The notes under the pieces are model-generated. The model did not search any database and was not told the DNA's origin. It was given only the letters and a program-made list of their open reading frames with translations. A stretch of 54,065 bases of DNA. Source: Paramesorhizobium salinisoli (GTDB lineage Bacteria > Pseudomonadota > Alphaproteobacteria > Rhizobiales > Rhizobiaceae). The number at the start of each line of letters is the position of its first letter. The first letter of the stretch is position 1. This document shows, piece by piece, positions 15,562-25,055 of the stretch. The stretch covers positions 1 to 54,065 of the forward strand of contig NZ_QOZG01000014.1 of NCBI RefSeq assembly GCF_003335045.1, read 5' to 3'. A program made the translations under genes and the position numbers.

Positions 15562-16826
15562 GCCGCTCTCCGCGCCAGGACCAGCGAGGCGGCGCCGACG
15601 GCTGCCTCCATCGATCGTGCCGATGGACAATCGACACCGAGTGCGGACTGTCGCATCAACGACCAGACCGGATTGCGGGCGCCGCCGCCAACCGTCCTCA
15701 CGGTTTTCAGTTTGGGTGCGCCAAGTGCGTGCAGTCGTTTGTAACCGAGCATTTCGATGGCCGTCATGCCTTCGAGGATCGCCTGAAAGAACACGGCGTC
15801 GTCGTCGGGCCTGGGGAACAGTCGCGGCGGATAGGCGGGGTCGTTGATGGGAAACCGTTCACCAGGTTTCAGCAACGGATAATAATCGAGATTGGTGGGG
15901 CAGTCGGGGCGCATTCGCGCCGTCAGGTCTTCCAGCCTGTGGTCGCCTATGAGCGTGCGGATCACCGCGCCACCCGTGTTGGAGGAGCCGCCGACCAGCC
16001 AGAAGCCGAGCACGCGGTGGGCGTAGATCCCGTATTCGCTGGCGTTGATCGGATGTTCGCAAGCCAGTTTCAGCACCAGCGTTGAGCCGAGCGCCGTCAC
16101 CGCGTCCCCGACGGACCCAGCGCCGGTGGCAAGAAAGGAGGCGCAGCCATCCGTAGTGCCGGCATGGATGCGGCAGCTTTCCGGCAAGCCAAAGGCTCGG
16201 CCCGTGGTGCCGACCACTCCGATCGGCTCCCCGGCTCGGTGCACGGCAGGCAATCGCTCGATCGGCATTCCGGCTTCGCGAATCCACTCCGGCCAGCGCT
16301 CGGAGGTCAGGTCATATCCGGTCTTCAGGGCGTTGTTCTCGTCGGAGACCGCCTCGGTCACGCCAAGCTGCATGGCGATCCAGTCCGCCTGATGCAGGAG
16401 CTTCGCGTCGGGCGAGCGTTTCAATAGATGGATGGCGCGCGCCAAGCCGGAATTGGCGCCACGGGCAGGACTTTCGGCAGGCGCGACGGCTGCGATCCGT
16501 TCGACGATCGCGGCGTCGGGGCAGGGATCGTTGTACATCAACACGCCGCCAAGCGGCCGTCCCTGGCCATCCACGGAAAGGACCGTGCCGGATGTGCCGT
16601 CCACGGCCAGTCCCTCGACGTTAGCCAGCGATGTGCACTGGCTCAGTGCTGTCAGGCATTCCTCGACCCGGTTCCGCCATGCGGCCGGACTTTTCATTTC
16701 CGCCGGGTCGGTGAAGTGCACTGCCGCAAAACCGACCACCTCGCCCGTCTGCGACAGCGCCGCGGCGCGGGCGCCGGACGTGCCGAGATCGATGCCGACC
16801 GCTATCGCCCGCTCAGATTGCATCAT
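15558..16826 (-). CDS. FGGY-family carbohydrate kinase (first copy)
   Basis: A 422-residue kinase. It opens with AIAVGIDLGTSGARAAALSQ (phosphate-1 loop). It has LAVDGTSGTVLSVDGQGRPL in the first lobe, IHAGTTDGCASFLATGAG at the domain junction, and VRTVGGGARNPVWSLMRQ (adenosine motif) near the end. It is shorter than the usual 480-520 residues but retains all motifs. It should phosphorylate a ketose or polyol with ATP. The start is the ATG pair at 16826/16823, just after the aldolase stop. A second, only distantly similar FGGY kinase lies at 18901, so the pathway has two phosphorylation options or two substrates. Confidence 0.88.
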   Translation of the reverse strand: MMQSERAIAVGIDLGTSGARAAALSQTGEVVGFAAVHFTDPAEMKSPAAWRNRVEECLTALSQCTSLANVEGLAVDGTSGTVLSVDGQGRPLGGVLMYNDPCPDAAIVERIAAVAPAESPARGANSGLARAIHLLKRSPDAKLLHQADWIAMQLGVTEAVSDENNALKTGYDLTSERWPEWIREAGMPIERLPAVHRAGEPIGVVGTTGRAFGLPESCRIHAGTTDGCASFLATGAGSVGDAVTALGSTLVLKLACEHPINASEYGIYAHRVLGFWLVGGSSNTGGAVIRTLIGDHRLEDLTARMRPDCPTNLDYYPLLKPGERFPINDPAYPPRLFPRPDDDAVFFQAILEGMTAIEMLGYKRLHALGAPKLKTVRTVGGGARNPVWSLMRQSALGVDCPSARSMEAAVGAASLVLARRAA

Positions 16827-16830
16827 GGGA

Positions 16831-17904
16831 TCAACGCTCCGCCGACTTGCGGTCCAGCGCCTGCCGGTATTGCTCCGCTTCCCAGTGGATAAGCTCATAT
16901 TCGCCCGCCTCGGTAATGTAGGCGATGCGGGCATCGGCGGGCACGCGCGTCACAACGTCAGCGAGGCATCGTGCCATCACCGCGCCGCCCGGCGTCAGGG
17001 TTTCTGAAAGCAGCACGCCCTTGCCGGGAACGATCAGCATCTTTGGCAGGGGTTCGTTGCGCTGCGCGTAGTCTCCCAGGACATCCGCGATGCTCTGGCC
17101 ATCGGGCACGATCCCGATTTTCGTGCCGAGGAAAATCACATGGTCCGGGTAGAGCGAGCCGCCGGTGGCGACCTTCAGGGAAGCCGGATCGAGCGCTGTC
17201 CGGTGGCTGACCGGATCGCTTGCCGGCCTGAAACCGCTGTCTTTGGAAAGATCCACCAGGAAATCGGTGTCGGGTAAGGACGATTGCCGCGGTTGAATCG
17301 CCAAGACAGCCGTCACGCGTTCGATGCGGTCGGCGACCTCTTCGGTGGTCATGCCGCAGACGATGACACCGTGATTGTAGAGCACCAGCACGTCCGGCTG
17401 CCGATCCGCCATCCTCTCGATCTCACGCGCCAGCGGCACGCCGGGTCGGCGATAGGGAATGGTGGCGAAGGTTAGATCCGGCAATGTCGCCATCCGCTCG
17501 TTGAGCCGCGTATCGCGATCCTCGAGCACAGCGTGGGCGATGGTGTTGACGCAATGATAATGCGCGACCACCGGAGCTCTCAACGCGGCGTGAAAGCTGG
17601 TCTCGATCGATGGACGCAGGCCGCTTGTATTGAGATCGGCGATTACGAAATCGGTGGCTGTCTCAGCGCGGGGGTCGCCCTGGCGCAAGGCTGCAACCAG
17701 CGGGGCGACCTCGACCGGCACCATGATGTCCCGGGCTCTGGCCTCTGAAAGCCACATGCCCGATGCCTTCACCCACATCACGCCGTCCTGCTTCAAAGAG
17801 GTGTTTCCGCCCGCGCCCTGGGTTTTGAGGATATCGCCCCCGATTTTACGCGAAAGGTCCAGAAAGCGCGCAAAGACCTCTGGTCGAGAGATTTCGCTTG
17901 GCAT
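16831..17904 (-). CDS. Class II aldolase/adducin-family protein
   Basis: A 357-residue protein. Residues 1-230 form a class II aldolase domain: LKTQGAGGNTSLKQDGVMWV, KASGMWLSEA, then SIETSFHAAL (E101), HYH (H115, H117) and LYNHGVIVCG (H178), the expected Zn ligands and acid/base. The remaining 125 residues are an added lobe, containing DHVIFLGTKIGIVPDGQS and MLIVPGKGVLLS, found in long members (including the aldolase part of aldolase-dehydrogenase fusions). It probably cleaves or epimerises a sugar phosphate. It is the first gene of the leftward operon, divergent from the DeoR regulator. Confidence 0.85.
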   Translation of the reverse strand: MPSEISRPEVFARFLDLSRKIGGDILKTQGAGGNTSLKQDGVMWVKASGMWLSEARARDIMVPVEVAPLVAALRQGDPRAETATDFVIADLNTSGLRPSIETSFHAALRAPVVAHYHCVNTIAHAVLEDRDTRLNERMATLPDLTFATIPYRRPGVPLAREIERMADRQPDVLVLYNHGVIVCGMTTEEVADRIERVTAVLAIQPRQSSLPDTDFLVDLSKDSGFRPASDPVSHRTALDPASLKVATGGSLYPDHVIFLGTKIGIVPDGQSIADVLGDYAQRNEPLPKMLIVPGKGVLLSETLTPGGAVMARCLADVVTRVPADARIAYITEAGEYELIHWEAEQYRQALDRKSAER

Positions 17905-17994
17905 GTTTTCCCTCCTATAATCTTCCGTGCAGGCGCGTATCCGATGACGTTAAATGTTGCGGCGCATGATGGAAGTCACGCGTCGAGGGTAGTG

Positions 17995-18085
17995 ATATGA
18001 TTGCACTGCGTCAACAATGATGTTTTTACGTCATTCGGGTTGTCATAGGCAAAATAATATGATTGTATTCGATCATCAATGAATG
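17995..18085. promoter_or_regulatory. Divergent promoter region with a 62-bp-spaced repeat, candidate DeoR operators
   Basis: ATATGATTG followed by a similar 20-base tail occurs at about 17995-18022 and again at about 18057-18085 (ATATGATTGCACTGCG and ATATGATTGTATTCGA, then CAACAATGATG and CATCAATGAATG). The copies lie between the divergent aldolase and DeoR genes. Two similar sites at such spacing are a plausible looping operator for a DeoR/GlpR repressor. Confidence 0.4.
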
Positions 18086-18904
18086 AGGATCATTGAAGGG
18101 AGCCCATGCTTGAGTGACGCGGATCGCCACCGGATCATCACGGATCTGCTGAAGGAGCGGCCGTTTGCATCGGTGCGTGACCTGCAGGAGCGCCTTGGTG
18201 TGTCAGCGGCGACGATCCGGCGCGATATCGACAAGCTCGACGAGATCGGCAAGGCGCGGAAGGTCTATGGCGGCATTTCCGCCAGCGATGGCGCCAGCAG
18301 CAACCGCATCGCTGCCCGTTCCTATGATGAGAACCGCGATATTGCGGTCGAGGCCAAGCGAGCTATCGCCGAGAAAGCGGCAGGCCTCGTCCGCGATGGT
18401 GACTCCATCATCGTGCATGCCGGATCGACCTGCTATCAGCTGGGCTTGGCGCTGGCGCGCCGCAATGTGCGAATCTACACCAATTCGATGCCGCTGGCCG
18501 CTTATCTCGGCGAGCACGGCACATGCCATCTGACGATCGCCGGCGGCGAGCTGTATCGTGAGCCACGCATCATCCATGACCCGACAGCGGGCCCGCCCCA
18601 TTTTTTCGCCTCGCGCTTCTTCGTCGGCACGCAGGGCATTGGCAGCGAAGGCCTGCTTGAATCGCACCCGCTCCTGACCAAGGCGATCAACGAGCTGGCG
18701 ACTTGCGCCGATGAGATTGTGCTTCTGGCCGACAGCCGCAAACTTTCCATCCAGCCCCGCAACCTCGTTATGGCGTTGTCGCGCATCAGCACGATCGTCA
18801 TCGACGACGGTCTGACCGATGCCGATGCGAAGATGTTGGAGGATGCCGGCGTCACCATCCTGATCGCCCATGCGGGCACATCCGGCAATGGAGGCGCAAA
18901 TTGA
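18083..18904 (+). CDS. DeoR/GlpR-family transcriptional regulator
   Basis: A protein of up to 273 residues. The N-terminal helix-turn-helix (FASVRDLQERLGVSAATIRR then DIDKLDEIGKARKVYGG) is canonical DeoR. The C-terminal DeoRC sugar-phosphate sensor has DSIIVHAGSTCYQLGLALA, then VYTNS-like IYTNSMPLAAYL, and ends with TNAxL-like LTDADAKMLEDAGV. ATG 18083 has little upstream, while TTG at 18110 has GAAGGGAG about 8 bases before it, so the true N-terminus may be nine residues shorter. It is the first gene of the rightward operon and probably represses both arms of the cluster until a phosphorylated sugar accumulates. Confidence 0.9.
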   Translation: MRIIEGSPCLSDADRHRIITDLLKERPFASVRDLQERLGVSAATIRRDIDKLDEIGKARKVYGGISASDGASSNRIAARSYDENRDIAVEAKRAIAEKAAGLVRDGDSIIVHAGSTCYQLGLALARRNVRIYTNSMPLAAYLGEHGTCHLTIAGGELYREPRIIHDPTAGPPHFFASRFFVGTQGIGSEGLLESHPLLTKAINELATCADEIVLLADSRKLSIQPRNLVMALSRISTIVIDDGLTDADAKMLEDAGVTILIAHAGTSGNGGAN

Positions 18905-20304
18905 CCGCCACCGTTTTGCCAACCATCGCCGTGTTCGATCTCGGCAAGACGAACTCCAAGCTCTTCGTCTTCGCCGCCAATGGCAGTATTCTTGCGGAAA
19001 GGCGCACCCGCCCGGTCTGGCGGGAGGAGGGGGGCTTGCGTGTTCTGGATGACCGGCAGCTTCTCGCCTGGATGCAGGCGCAGCTCGAAGACGCCGTGGA
19101 GCATCACGGGGTGACCGGCGTGATGTTTTCTTGCCATGGCTGCACGTTCGCACTGCTTCGTGACGGCGAGCTGGCCGCGCCCATTCTCGACTACGAACAG
19201 GAGCCGCCGACCGACGTCGCGGCGCGGATCGACGCTCTCATGCCCGATTTCTCAGAGACCTTTTCGCCCAACCTGCCGCTCGGCTTCAATTACGGCCGGC
19301 ATATCTTGTGGCTCGAAGACCGCGATCCTGTGCTGGTCAGCGAGGCGGATACCATTCTCGCCTATCCGCAGTTCTGGTCCTGGCGCCTGTCGGGCAAGGC
19401 CGTCTCGGAAGTCTCCTATCTCGGCTGCCACTCGCACCTATGGGCGCCGTTGCGCGACGATTACAGCAGCCTCGTTGATCGAAGAGGATGGCGAAGCAGG
19501 TTGCCGGACATGGCGCGCGCCGGTGCGGTTGTCGGCACCTGGCGGACGAGCCGCGGCACCCAGATTGCCGTTCACAACGGCGTCCATGACAGCAATTCGG
19601 CTCTTTATTACTATCGCTCCGTCGGTCTTTCGGATTTCACGCTGGTGTCGACCGGCACATGGGTGATCATCTTCAATCCCGACTGCCCGCTCGAGGTTCT
19701 CGACCGGGAGCGCGACATGCTCGCCAACGTGACGGTCGATCATCAGCCGGCAGCCACGATCCGCTTCATGGGCGGGCGTGAATATGAGGTCGCAAGCGGG
19801 GGCTGGACGAAGCCTGTGCCAATGGAAGCGATCGTCTCGGTCATCGCCAAGGGCATCTTTGCGCTGCCATCCTTTGCCGCCGGCGGCCCGATGTCCGGCG
19901 CGGACGGAACCTTCGTCGGGCCCGTGCCGACGGCCGTGGAGCGGGCGGCGGCCGCCCTTCTCTACGTCACGCTGATGACCAGGCTGTCACTCGACCTGAT
20001 CCGCTCTGAAAACGATATCGTCATCGACGGAGGGCTCGTGAAGACCGGCCTTTACGCCGAATTGTTGGCAGCGCTTTCGCCCGGCCAGACAGTACTGACC
20101 AGCGCTAATGCGGAGGGCAGCGCCTTCGGCGCAGCCGCGCTCGCCTTCGAACAGATGGGGTCGAAGCGGTTTTCCAGCGAATGCCGGGTAGCCGAGCCGG
20201 TGATCATCGGTGGTCTTGAGGCCTATCGCGACACTTGGGCGGCCCTGTCGCAAAGCCGGCGCGCCGACCCGTCTCGCCGTTTCTATCGGGAGGCAGGGGC
20301 ATGA
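18901..20304 (+). CDS. FGGY-family carbohydrate kinase (second copy, L-fuculokinase-like)
   Basis: A 467-residue kinase. It starts at TTG 18901, which overlaps the stop of the DeoR gene. The N-terminus [20 protein letters not shown] is the GKTN variant of the phosphate loop seen in L-fuculokinase/rhamnulokinase-like enzymes. [16 protein letters not shown] and the C-terminal [20 protein letters not shown] are the later FGGY motifs. It probably phosphorylates the ketose produced by the epimerase at 23932. It ends in a 4-bp overlap with the ABC ATPase. Confidence 0.87.
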   Translation: MTATVLPTIAVFDLGKTNSKLFVFAANGSILAERRTRPVWREEGGLRVLDDRQLLAWMQAQLEDAVEHHGVTGVMFSCHGCTFALLRDGELAAPILDYEQEPPTDVAARIDALMPDFSETFSPNLPLGFNYGRHILWLEDRDPVLVSEADTILAYPQFWSWRLSGKAVSEVSYLGCHSHLWAPLRDDYSSLVDRRGWRSRLPDMARAGAVVGTWRTSRGTQIAVHNGVHDSNSALYYYRSVGLSDFTLVSTGTWVIIFNPDCPLEVLDRERDMLANVTVDHQPAATIRFMGGREYEVASGGWTKPVPMEAIVSVIAKGIFALPSFAAGGPMSGADGTFVGPVPTAVERAAAALLYVTLMTRLSLDLIRSENDIVIDGGLVKTGLYAELLAALSPGQTVLTSANAEGSAFGAAALAFEQMGSKRFSSECRVAEPVIIGGLEAYRDTWAALSQSRRADPSRRFYREAGA

Positions 20305-21860
20305 TGGCCGAGCAGGCGGCGCGCGCAACCGGTACGCCGGTCCTCGAGATGCGCAACATTTCCAAGTCTTTCGGGACGATACGCGCCCTCTCCAACGTGT
20401 CGCTCACCGTGCGTACCGGTGAAGTGCATGCGCTGATGGGTGAAAACGGCGCCGGAAAATCGACGCTGATGAAGGTGCTGTCCGGCGCTTACACGGCCGA
20501 CCCAGGCGGCGAAGTGCTGATTGACGGAAAGTCTGTCGTCACCGGCGATCCGATCAAGGCCAAGGCGAACGGCATAGCCGTCATCTATCAGGAGCTTTCG
20601 CTTGCACCGAATCTGACCGTCGGGCAGAATATGTTCCTAGGCAATGAGCCGTCGCGCTTCGGCGTCCTCGATCGCTCCGCCACCCGCAAGCAGGCCGAAC
20701 CGATTCTCAAGCGCCTCGGTCTGAATTTCGACGCCGACCAGATGGTCTCGAACCTGTCGCTCGGCGAGCGGCAGATGGTGGAGATCGCCCGCGCGCTCAC
20801 CACCAAAGCCCGCATCATCGTCATGGACGAGCCCACCACCTCGCTGACCACCCGCGAGACCGATCGCCTGTTCGAGGTGATCGCCAGCCTCAAGGGCCAG
20901 GGCATTGCAATCATCTATATCAGCCATCGGATGGAAGAGGTCTACCAGCTCGCCGACCGCGTGAGCGTGTTGCGCGACAGCGGCTATGTCGGCACGCTGG
21001 AGCGTTCCGAGGTCTCGGCGCCGAAACTCGTCTCCATGATGGTCGGACGCGATCTCTCATCCTTCTACAAAAAAGAGCATCACGCGCCTGCCGGTGCGCA
21101 AAGGACGGTTCTTTCGGTTCGCGGCATCGGTGATGGCCAGCGGGTGCATGACTGCTCCTTCGACGTTCATGCCGGCGAGGTGCTCGGGATTGCAGGCCTG
21201 GTCGGGTCCGGGCGGACCGAACTCGCACGGCTGATCTTCGGCGCCGACGCCAAGACGACGGGCAGCGTGGTGCTGGACGGCCGCGAGCTTTCGATCACCA
21301 GCCCGCGCCAGGCCATGGATGCCGGCATCGTCTATCTGACCGAGGACCGCAAGGCGCTCGGCCTGTTCCTCGACATGTCGATTAGCGAGAACATCAATGT
21401 CGCCGTCATCGGTTCCGACGCCCGGTCCGGCGGCATTCTGGATTTCGGCAAGGCCCGCAGGCGCGCCGACAAGGCGGTCCTGGACCTGTCTATCCGCACC
21501 AGGAGCACCGGCATCAATGTCGGAGCCCTGTCGGGAGGCAATCAGCAGAAGGCGCTGATTGCCCGGCTTCTCGAAACGCGGCCAAGGGTCATCATCCTCG
21601 ATGAACCGACGCGCGGCGTCGATGTAGGCGCGAAATCGGAAATCTACCGGATCATCGACGAACTGGCGCGCGAAGGTATCGCCATCATCGTCATTTCCAG
21701 CGACCTGCCGGAGATCATCGGCATCGCCGACCGGGCGCTGGTGATGCGGGAGGGACGGATCGCCGGCGAGGTAAAGGCTGCGCCCGGCACACCGATCGCC
21801 CAGGAGGCGATCATGACGCTGTCTACCGGCGCCGTCGGATGCAGCGCACAAGAGGCATGA
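20301..21860 (+). CDS. Sugar ABC transporter ATP-binding protein (RbsA/MglA type, two NBDs)
   Basis: A 519-residue protein with two nucleotide-binding domains. NBD1 has Walker [10 protein letters not shown], signature [12 protein letters not shown] and Walker [12 protein letters not shown]2 has the Lys-to-Arg Walker A variant [10 protein letters not shown], normal for sugar importers, signature [12 protein letters not shown] and Walker [17 protein letters not shown]. It energises the permease at 21871. ATG 20301 overlaps the kinase stop (ATGA); a second ATG follows at once at 20304. Confidence 0.95.
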   Translation: MMAEQAARATGTPVLEMRNISKSFGTIRALSNVSLTVRTGEVHALMGENGAGKSTLMKVLSGAYTADPGGEVLIDGKSVVTGDPIKAKANGIAVIYQELSLAPNLTVGQNMFLGNEPSRFGVLDRSATRKQAEPILKRLGLNFDADQMVSNLSLGERQMVEIARALTTKARIIVMDEPTTSLTTRETDRLFEVIASLKGQGIAIIYISHRMEEVYQLADRVSVLRDSGYVGTLERSEVSAPKLVSMMVGRDLSSFYKKEHHAPAGAQRTVLSVRGIGDGQRVHDCSFDVHAGEVLGIAGLVGSGRTELARLIFGADAKTTGSVVLDGRELSITSPRQAMDAGIVYLTEDRKALGLFLDMSISENINVAVIGSDARSGGILDFGKARRRADKAVLDLSIRTRSTGINVGALSGGNQQKALIARLLETRPRVIILDEPTRGVDVGAKSEIYRIIDELAREGIAIIVISSDLPEIIGIADRALVMREGRIAGEVKAAPGTPIAQEAIMTLSTGAVGCSAQEA

Positions 21861-21870
21861 GGGCGGGACC

Positions 21871-22854
21871 ATGACAGCGATCCAGACTGAAAACAAAGCC
21901 ATGGACAAGGTAAAACTGCGTTCGACGCTGACGGCGCTCGGAATGCTGCCTGTGCTGGTGATCCTGGCGCTCGGCTTTCATTTCCTCAGCGGTCGGTTCT
22001 TGTCCGTCAACAACCTGTCCATCGTCATGCAGCAAGCATCGATCAACACGGTTCTGGCAGCCGGCATGACCTTCGTCATCCTCACGGGGGGCATCGACCT
22101 GTCGGTAGGGTCCATCCTCGCGGCCTCCGCCATGGTCGGCGTCATCGTTTCGCTCTATCCCGAAATTGGCATGCTCGGCGTTCCGGCGGCGATTGGTGTC
22201 GGGCTGCTGTGCGGCATGGCCAACGGCGTCATCATCGCCTACCTGAAACTGCCGCCGTTCATCGTCACCCTGGGGTCGCTGACCGCCATTCGCGGCATTG
22301 CCCGCCTGCTCGGCGGCGATACCACAGTCTTCAACCCCGACCTGCCGTTCGATTTTATCGGCAACGGCACTCTTTTCGGTATTCCATGGCTGGCGATCAT
22401 CGCCCTCGTGACCATCCTCGTGTCATGGTTCATCCTCAAGCGCACCGTCCTTGGCACCTGGATCTATGCGGTCGGCGGCAATCTAGAGGCGGCGCGGCTG
22501 ACCGGCATCAAGGTGCCGCTGGTGCTACTGTTCGTCTATGCCATGTCCGGACTGCTTTCGGGCCTCGGCGGCGCCATGTCGGCCGCCCGTCTCTATGCCG
22601 CCAACGGCCTGCAGCTCGGCCAGGCCTATGAACTCGATGCCATCGCGGCCGTCATTCTCGGCGGCACCAGCTTCGTCGGCGGCGTCGGCTCGATCTGGGG
22701 AACGCTGATCGGGGCGCTGATCATCGCCGTGCTCTCGAACGGACTGATCCTCGTCGGCGTCTCGGACATCTGGCAGTACATCATCAAGGGCCTTGTCATC
22801 ATCGTCGCTGTCGGTCTCGACCGCTACCGGCTCAAGGGACTGAGCCGCACCTGA
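21871..22854 (+). CDS. Sugar ABC transporter permease (RbsC type)
   Basis: A 327-residue inner-membrane protein with eight to ten hydrophobic helices. NTVLAAGMTFVILTGGIDLS then VGSILAASAMVG is the characteristic RbsC-family stretch, and AVGGNLEAARLTGI then LLSGLGGAMSAAR is the coupling region to the ATPase. It begins 10 bp after the ATPase stop. It should form the homodimeric channel for the sugar delivered by the binding protein at 22918. Confidence 0.93.
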   Translation: MTAIQTENKAMDKVKLRSTLTALGMLPVLVILALGFHFLSGRFLSVNNLSIVMQQASINTVLAAGMTFVILTGGIDLSVGSILAASAMVGVIVSLYPEIGMLGVPAAIGVGLLCGMANGVIIAYLKLPPFIVTLGSLTAIRGIARLLGGDTTVFNPDLPFDFIGNGTLFGIPWLAIIALVTILVSWFILKRTVLGTWIYAVGGNLEAARLTGIKVPLVLLFVYAMSGLLSGLGGAMSAARLYAANGLQLGQAYELDAIAAVILGGTSFVGGVGSIWGTLIGALIIAVLSNGLILVGVSDIWQYIIKGLVIIVAVGLDRYRLKGLSRT

Positions 22855-22917
22855 GTTTGAAGAAGATCCGGGATTTCCGGCAACAAGGCGCGGGGAGCGC
22901 CTCACAAGGAGGAAGAC

Positions 22918-23856
22918 ATGCGTATCGTTACTAAGTTTCTGGTAGGAACGGCACTCGCCGCCGTGCTCGCCATGCCTGCCGCGGCCAAGGATCTCAACAA
23001 GATCGGCATTTCGGTCGGACTGCTCGGCAACCCGTTCTTCGTCGCCACCATCAAGGGCATCGAGGACGCCGCCAAGAAGATCAATCCGAACGTCCAGGTC
23101 ACGTCCGTTTCGGCCGACTACGACCTGAATAAGCAGGTCTCGCAGATCGACAGCTTCATCGCCGCAGGCGTCGACATCATCATGCTCAACGCGGTCGACG
23201 CCAAGGCGCTCGCCCCCGCCGTGAAGAAGGCGACCGCCGCAGGCGTGGTCGTTGCGGCCTTCGACGTTTCGGCGCCTGGCGCCGACGTGACGGTCATGAC
23301 CAACAATGTCAAGGCCGGCGAAGAGGCCTGCAAATACCTGGTCGACAAGCTCGGCGGCAAGGGTGACGTGGTGATTATCAACGGCCCTGCGTCGTCCTCG
23401 ATCCTCGATCGCGTCAAGGGCTGCAAGGACGTGTTTGCCAAGTCGCCGGACATCAAGATTCTGTCCGACGACCAGAACGGCCAGGGCTCGCGCGAAGGCG
23501 GTCTCGCGGTCATGCAGGGTCTGCTCACCCGCTTCTCGAAGATCGACGGAGTCTTTGCGATCAACGATCCGACTGCCATCGGTGCCGATCTGGCGGCAAA
23601 GCAGCTGAACCGCAGCGAGTTCATCATCACCGCGGTCGATGGCGCGCCTGACATCGAGAAGTCCCTGGCCGGAGGCAACTCGCTGATCAAGGCGTCGGCC
23701 TCGCAGGATCCCTATACCATGGCGGGCCAGGCTCTGCAGCTCGGCGTCGAGGTGCTGAACGGCGAGAAGCCGGCCCAGCCGGTCGTGCTGCTCGACCCGC
23801 AGCTCATTACGGCCGACAACCTCAAGGACTACAAGGGCTGGACAGCCGCCCGCTGA
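22918..23856 (+). CDS. Periplasmic sugar-binding protein (RbsB-like)
   Basis: A 312-residue protein. The signal peptide MRIVTKFLVGTALAAVLAMP is followed by AAA and cleavage before KDLNKIGISVG. The mature part is a type I periplasmic-binding fold: LLGNPFFVATIKGIEDAAKK, QIDSFIAAGVDIIMLNAVDA, VFAINDPTAIGADLAAKQ and ITAVDGAPDIEKSL. An AAGGAGG-like site lies before ATG 22918. It delivers the substrate to the RbsC-type permease. Ligand residues suggest a pentose, hexose or polyol but cannot be resolved by eye. Confidence 0.93.
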   Translation: MRIVTKFLVGTALAAVLAMPAAAKDLNKIGISVGLLGNPFFVATIKGIEDAAKKINPNVQVTSVSADYDLNKQVSQIDSFIAAGVDIIMLNAVDAKALAPAVKKATAAGVVVAAFDVSAPGADVTVMTNNVKAGEEACKYLVDKLGGKGDVVIINGPASSSILDRVKGCKDVFAKSPDIKILSDDQNGQGSREGGLAVMQGLLTRFSKIDGVFAINDPTAIGADLAAKQLNRSEFIITAVDGAPDIEKSLAGGNSLIKASASQDPYTMAGQALQLGVEVLNGEKPAQPVVLLDPQLITADNLKDYKGWTAAR

Positions 23857-23864
23857 TCTCCCCG

Positions 23865-23903
23865 ATGCCGGCCCTGGTCAGGTCCTGGCCGCGGGGCCGG
23901 CAT
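23865..23903 (+). terminator. Intercistronic hairpin after the binding-protein gene
   Basis: ATGCCGGCCC (23865-23874) and GGGCCGGCAT (23894-23903) form a perfect 10-bp stem. There is no T-run. Such hairpins after abundant binding-protein genes usually stabilise the upstream message and lower expression of the downstream gene. Confidence 0.5.
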
Positions 23904-23931
23904 TCCCGCAATCTGTGAATTGGTAACTGCA

Positions 23932-24825
23932 ATGTCCAAAATTGGTGTTCATTCCTATGTCTGGAGTGCCGGCTCGTCGAAGGACGAGATCGAAAAGGCG
24001 CTGGCCAATACGCATGATCTGGGTTTCGATCTGATCGAGTTTTCCTATCTCGACCCGGCTCAGGTGGACGTAGATTGGCTGGCTGCGCGGCTTAAGACCC
24101 TGAACCTCGACGTGGCGATCAGCATGGGCCTTCCGCTGGAAGGTGATATTTCCAGCAGGGATCCGGCAGTCGTTGCCCATGGCGTGGAGATCCTCAGGAA
24201 CGCGGTCGCGTTGACCCGGGACCTCGGTGGGACCAAGCTTGCCGGAATTCTGAGTTCTGCTCACGGCAAGCAGGAGACGCTGCCGTCGAGACACGCGTGG
24301 GACACCAGCGTTTCGGCGTTTGCCAAGGTGGCCGAGACAGCGAAATCGGCGGGAGTGACGCTCAATCTTGAGATCGTCAACCGCTTTGAAAGCAACATGC
24401 TGAACACGGCGGCGCAGGGGATGGCCTATATCGCCGATGTCGGTGTCTCGAACGTCTTCCTGCACCTCGACACATTCCATATGAATATCGAGGAAGCCGA
24501 TATAGGCATGGCAATCCGCCATGCTTCCGATAAAATCGGATATATTCATCTCGGCGAAAGCCACCGCGGCTATCTCGGAACCGGTAACATCGATTTCGCC
24601 GCAATCTTCGACGCGTTGGTGGAGATCGGTTGGCAAGATTACGTCACCTTCGAATCGTTCTCCTCTGCCATAGTCGATCGCGACCTTTCACTGAAGACAG
24701 GCATCTGGCGCGATTTGTGGACCGATAATGTTGCGCTGGCGCGCCATGCACGAGCTTTCATAACGGTAGGGATGGAGACCGCACGTCTCAAATCTGCGCT
24801 GACCAAGAAGGCGCATTTGCCCTAA
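23932..24825 (+). CDS. Sugar isomerase/epimerase of the D-tagatose 3-epimerase family
   Basis: A 297-residue TIM-barrel protein (AP endonuclease 2-like fold). The four metal ligands of the D-tagatose/D-psicose 3-epimerase family are present in order: E147 (LNLEIVNRFE), D180 (LHLDTFHMNIEE), H206 (YIHLGESHRG) and E241 (YVTFESFS). It should interconvert C-3 epimers of a ketohexose or related ketose, using Mn or Co. ATG 23932 is preferred to the in-frame TTG at 23920. As last gene of the rightward operon, it likely feeds the kinase at 18901. Confidence 0.88.
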   Translation: MSKIGVHSYVWSAGSSKDEIEKALANTHDLGFDLIEFSYLDPAQVDVDWLAARLKTLNLDVAISMGLPLEGDISSRDPAVVAHGVEILRNAVALTRDLGGTKLAGILSSAHGKQETLPSRHAWDTSVSAFAKVAETAKSAGVTLNLEIVNRFESNMLNTAAQGMAYIADVGVSNVFLHLDTFHMNIEEADIGMAIRHASDKIGYIHLGESHRGYLGTGNIDFAAIFDALVEIGWQDYVTFESFSSAIVDRDLSLKTGIWRDLWTDNVALARHARAFITVGMETARLKSALTKKAHLP

Positions 24826-25020
24826 CGGATCGACTGGTCACGGCCTCTGGGTGCAGCGGCGCACCATTCCATGTTCATCGATCGTTACGGCCGGTTTTCT
24901 CGGTAGCTCTTGGCCAACCGAGCTTGCGACGTTAGTCCAACGCCCTCTTCTCTTTTTCATATTGAAATCTATTGATGCACAGGAAGAACCTCCACCTATT
25001 GGTGGATGCCATGCCTTGTT

Positions 25021-25042
25021 CCTCGGGCGCGGATGCCCGAGG
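25021..25042 (-). terminator. Hairpin downstream of the beta-rich orphan
   Basis: CCTCGGGC and GCCCGAGG form a perfect 8-bp stem with a 6-base loop, just after the stop of the leftward gene at 25056-26087. No T-run is present. Confidence 0.4.
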
Positions 25043-25055
25043 GCGGGGCTGACAT

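Noticed and set aside
21057..21908. A 283-codon antisense reading over the ABC ATPase
   Set aside because: No motifs; the plus strand encodes both ATPase domains.
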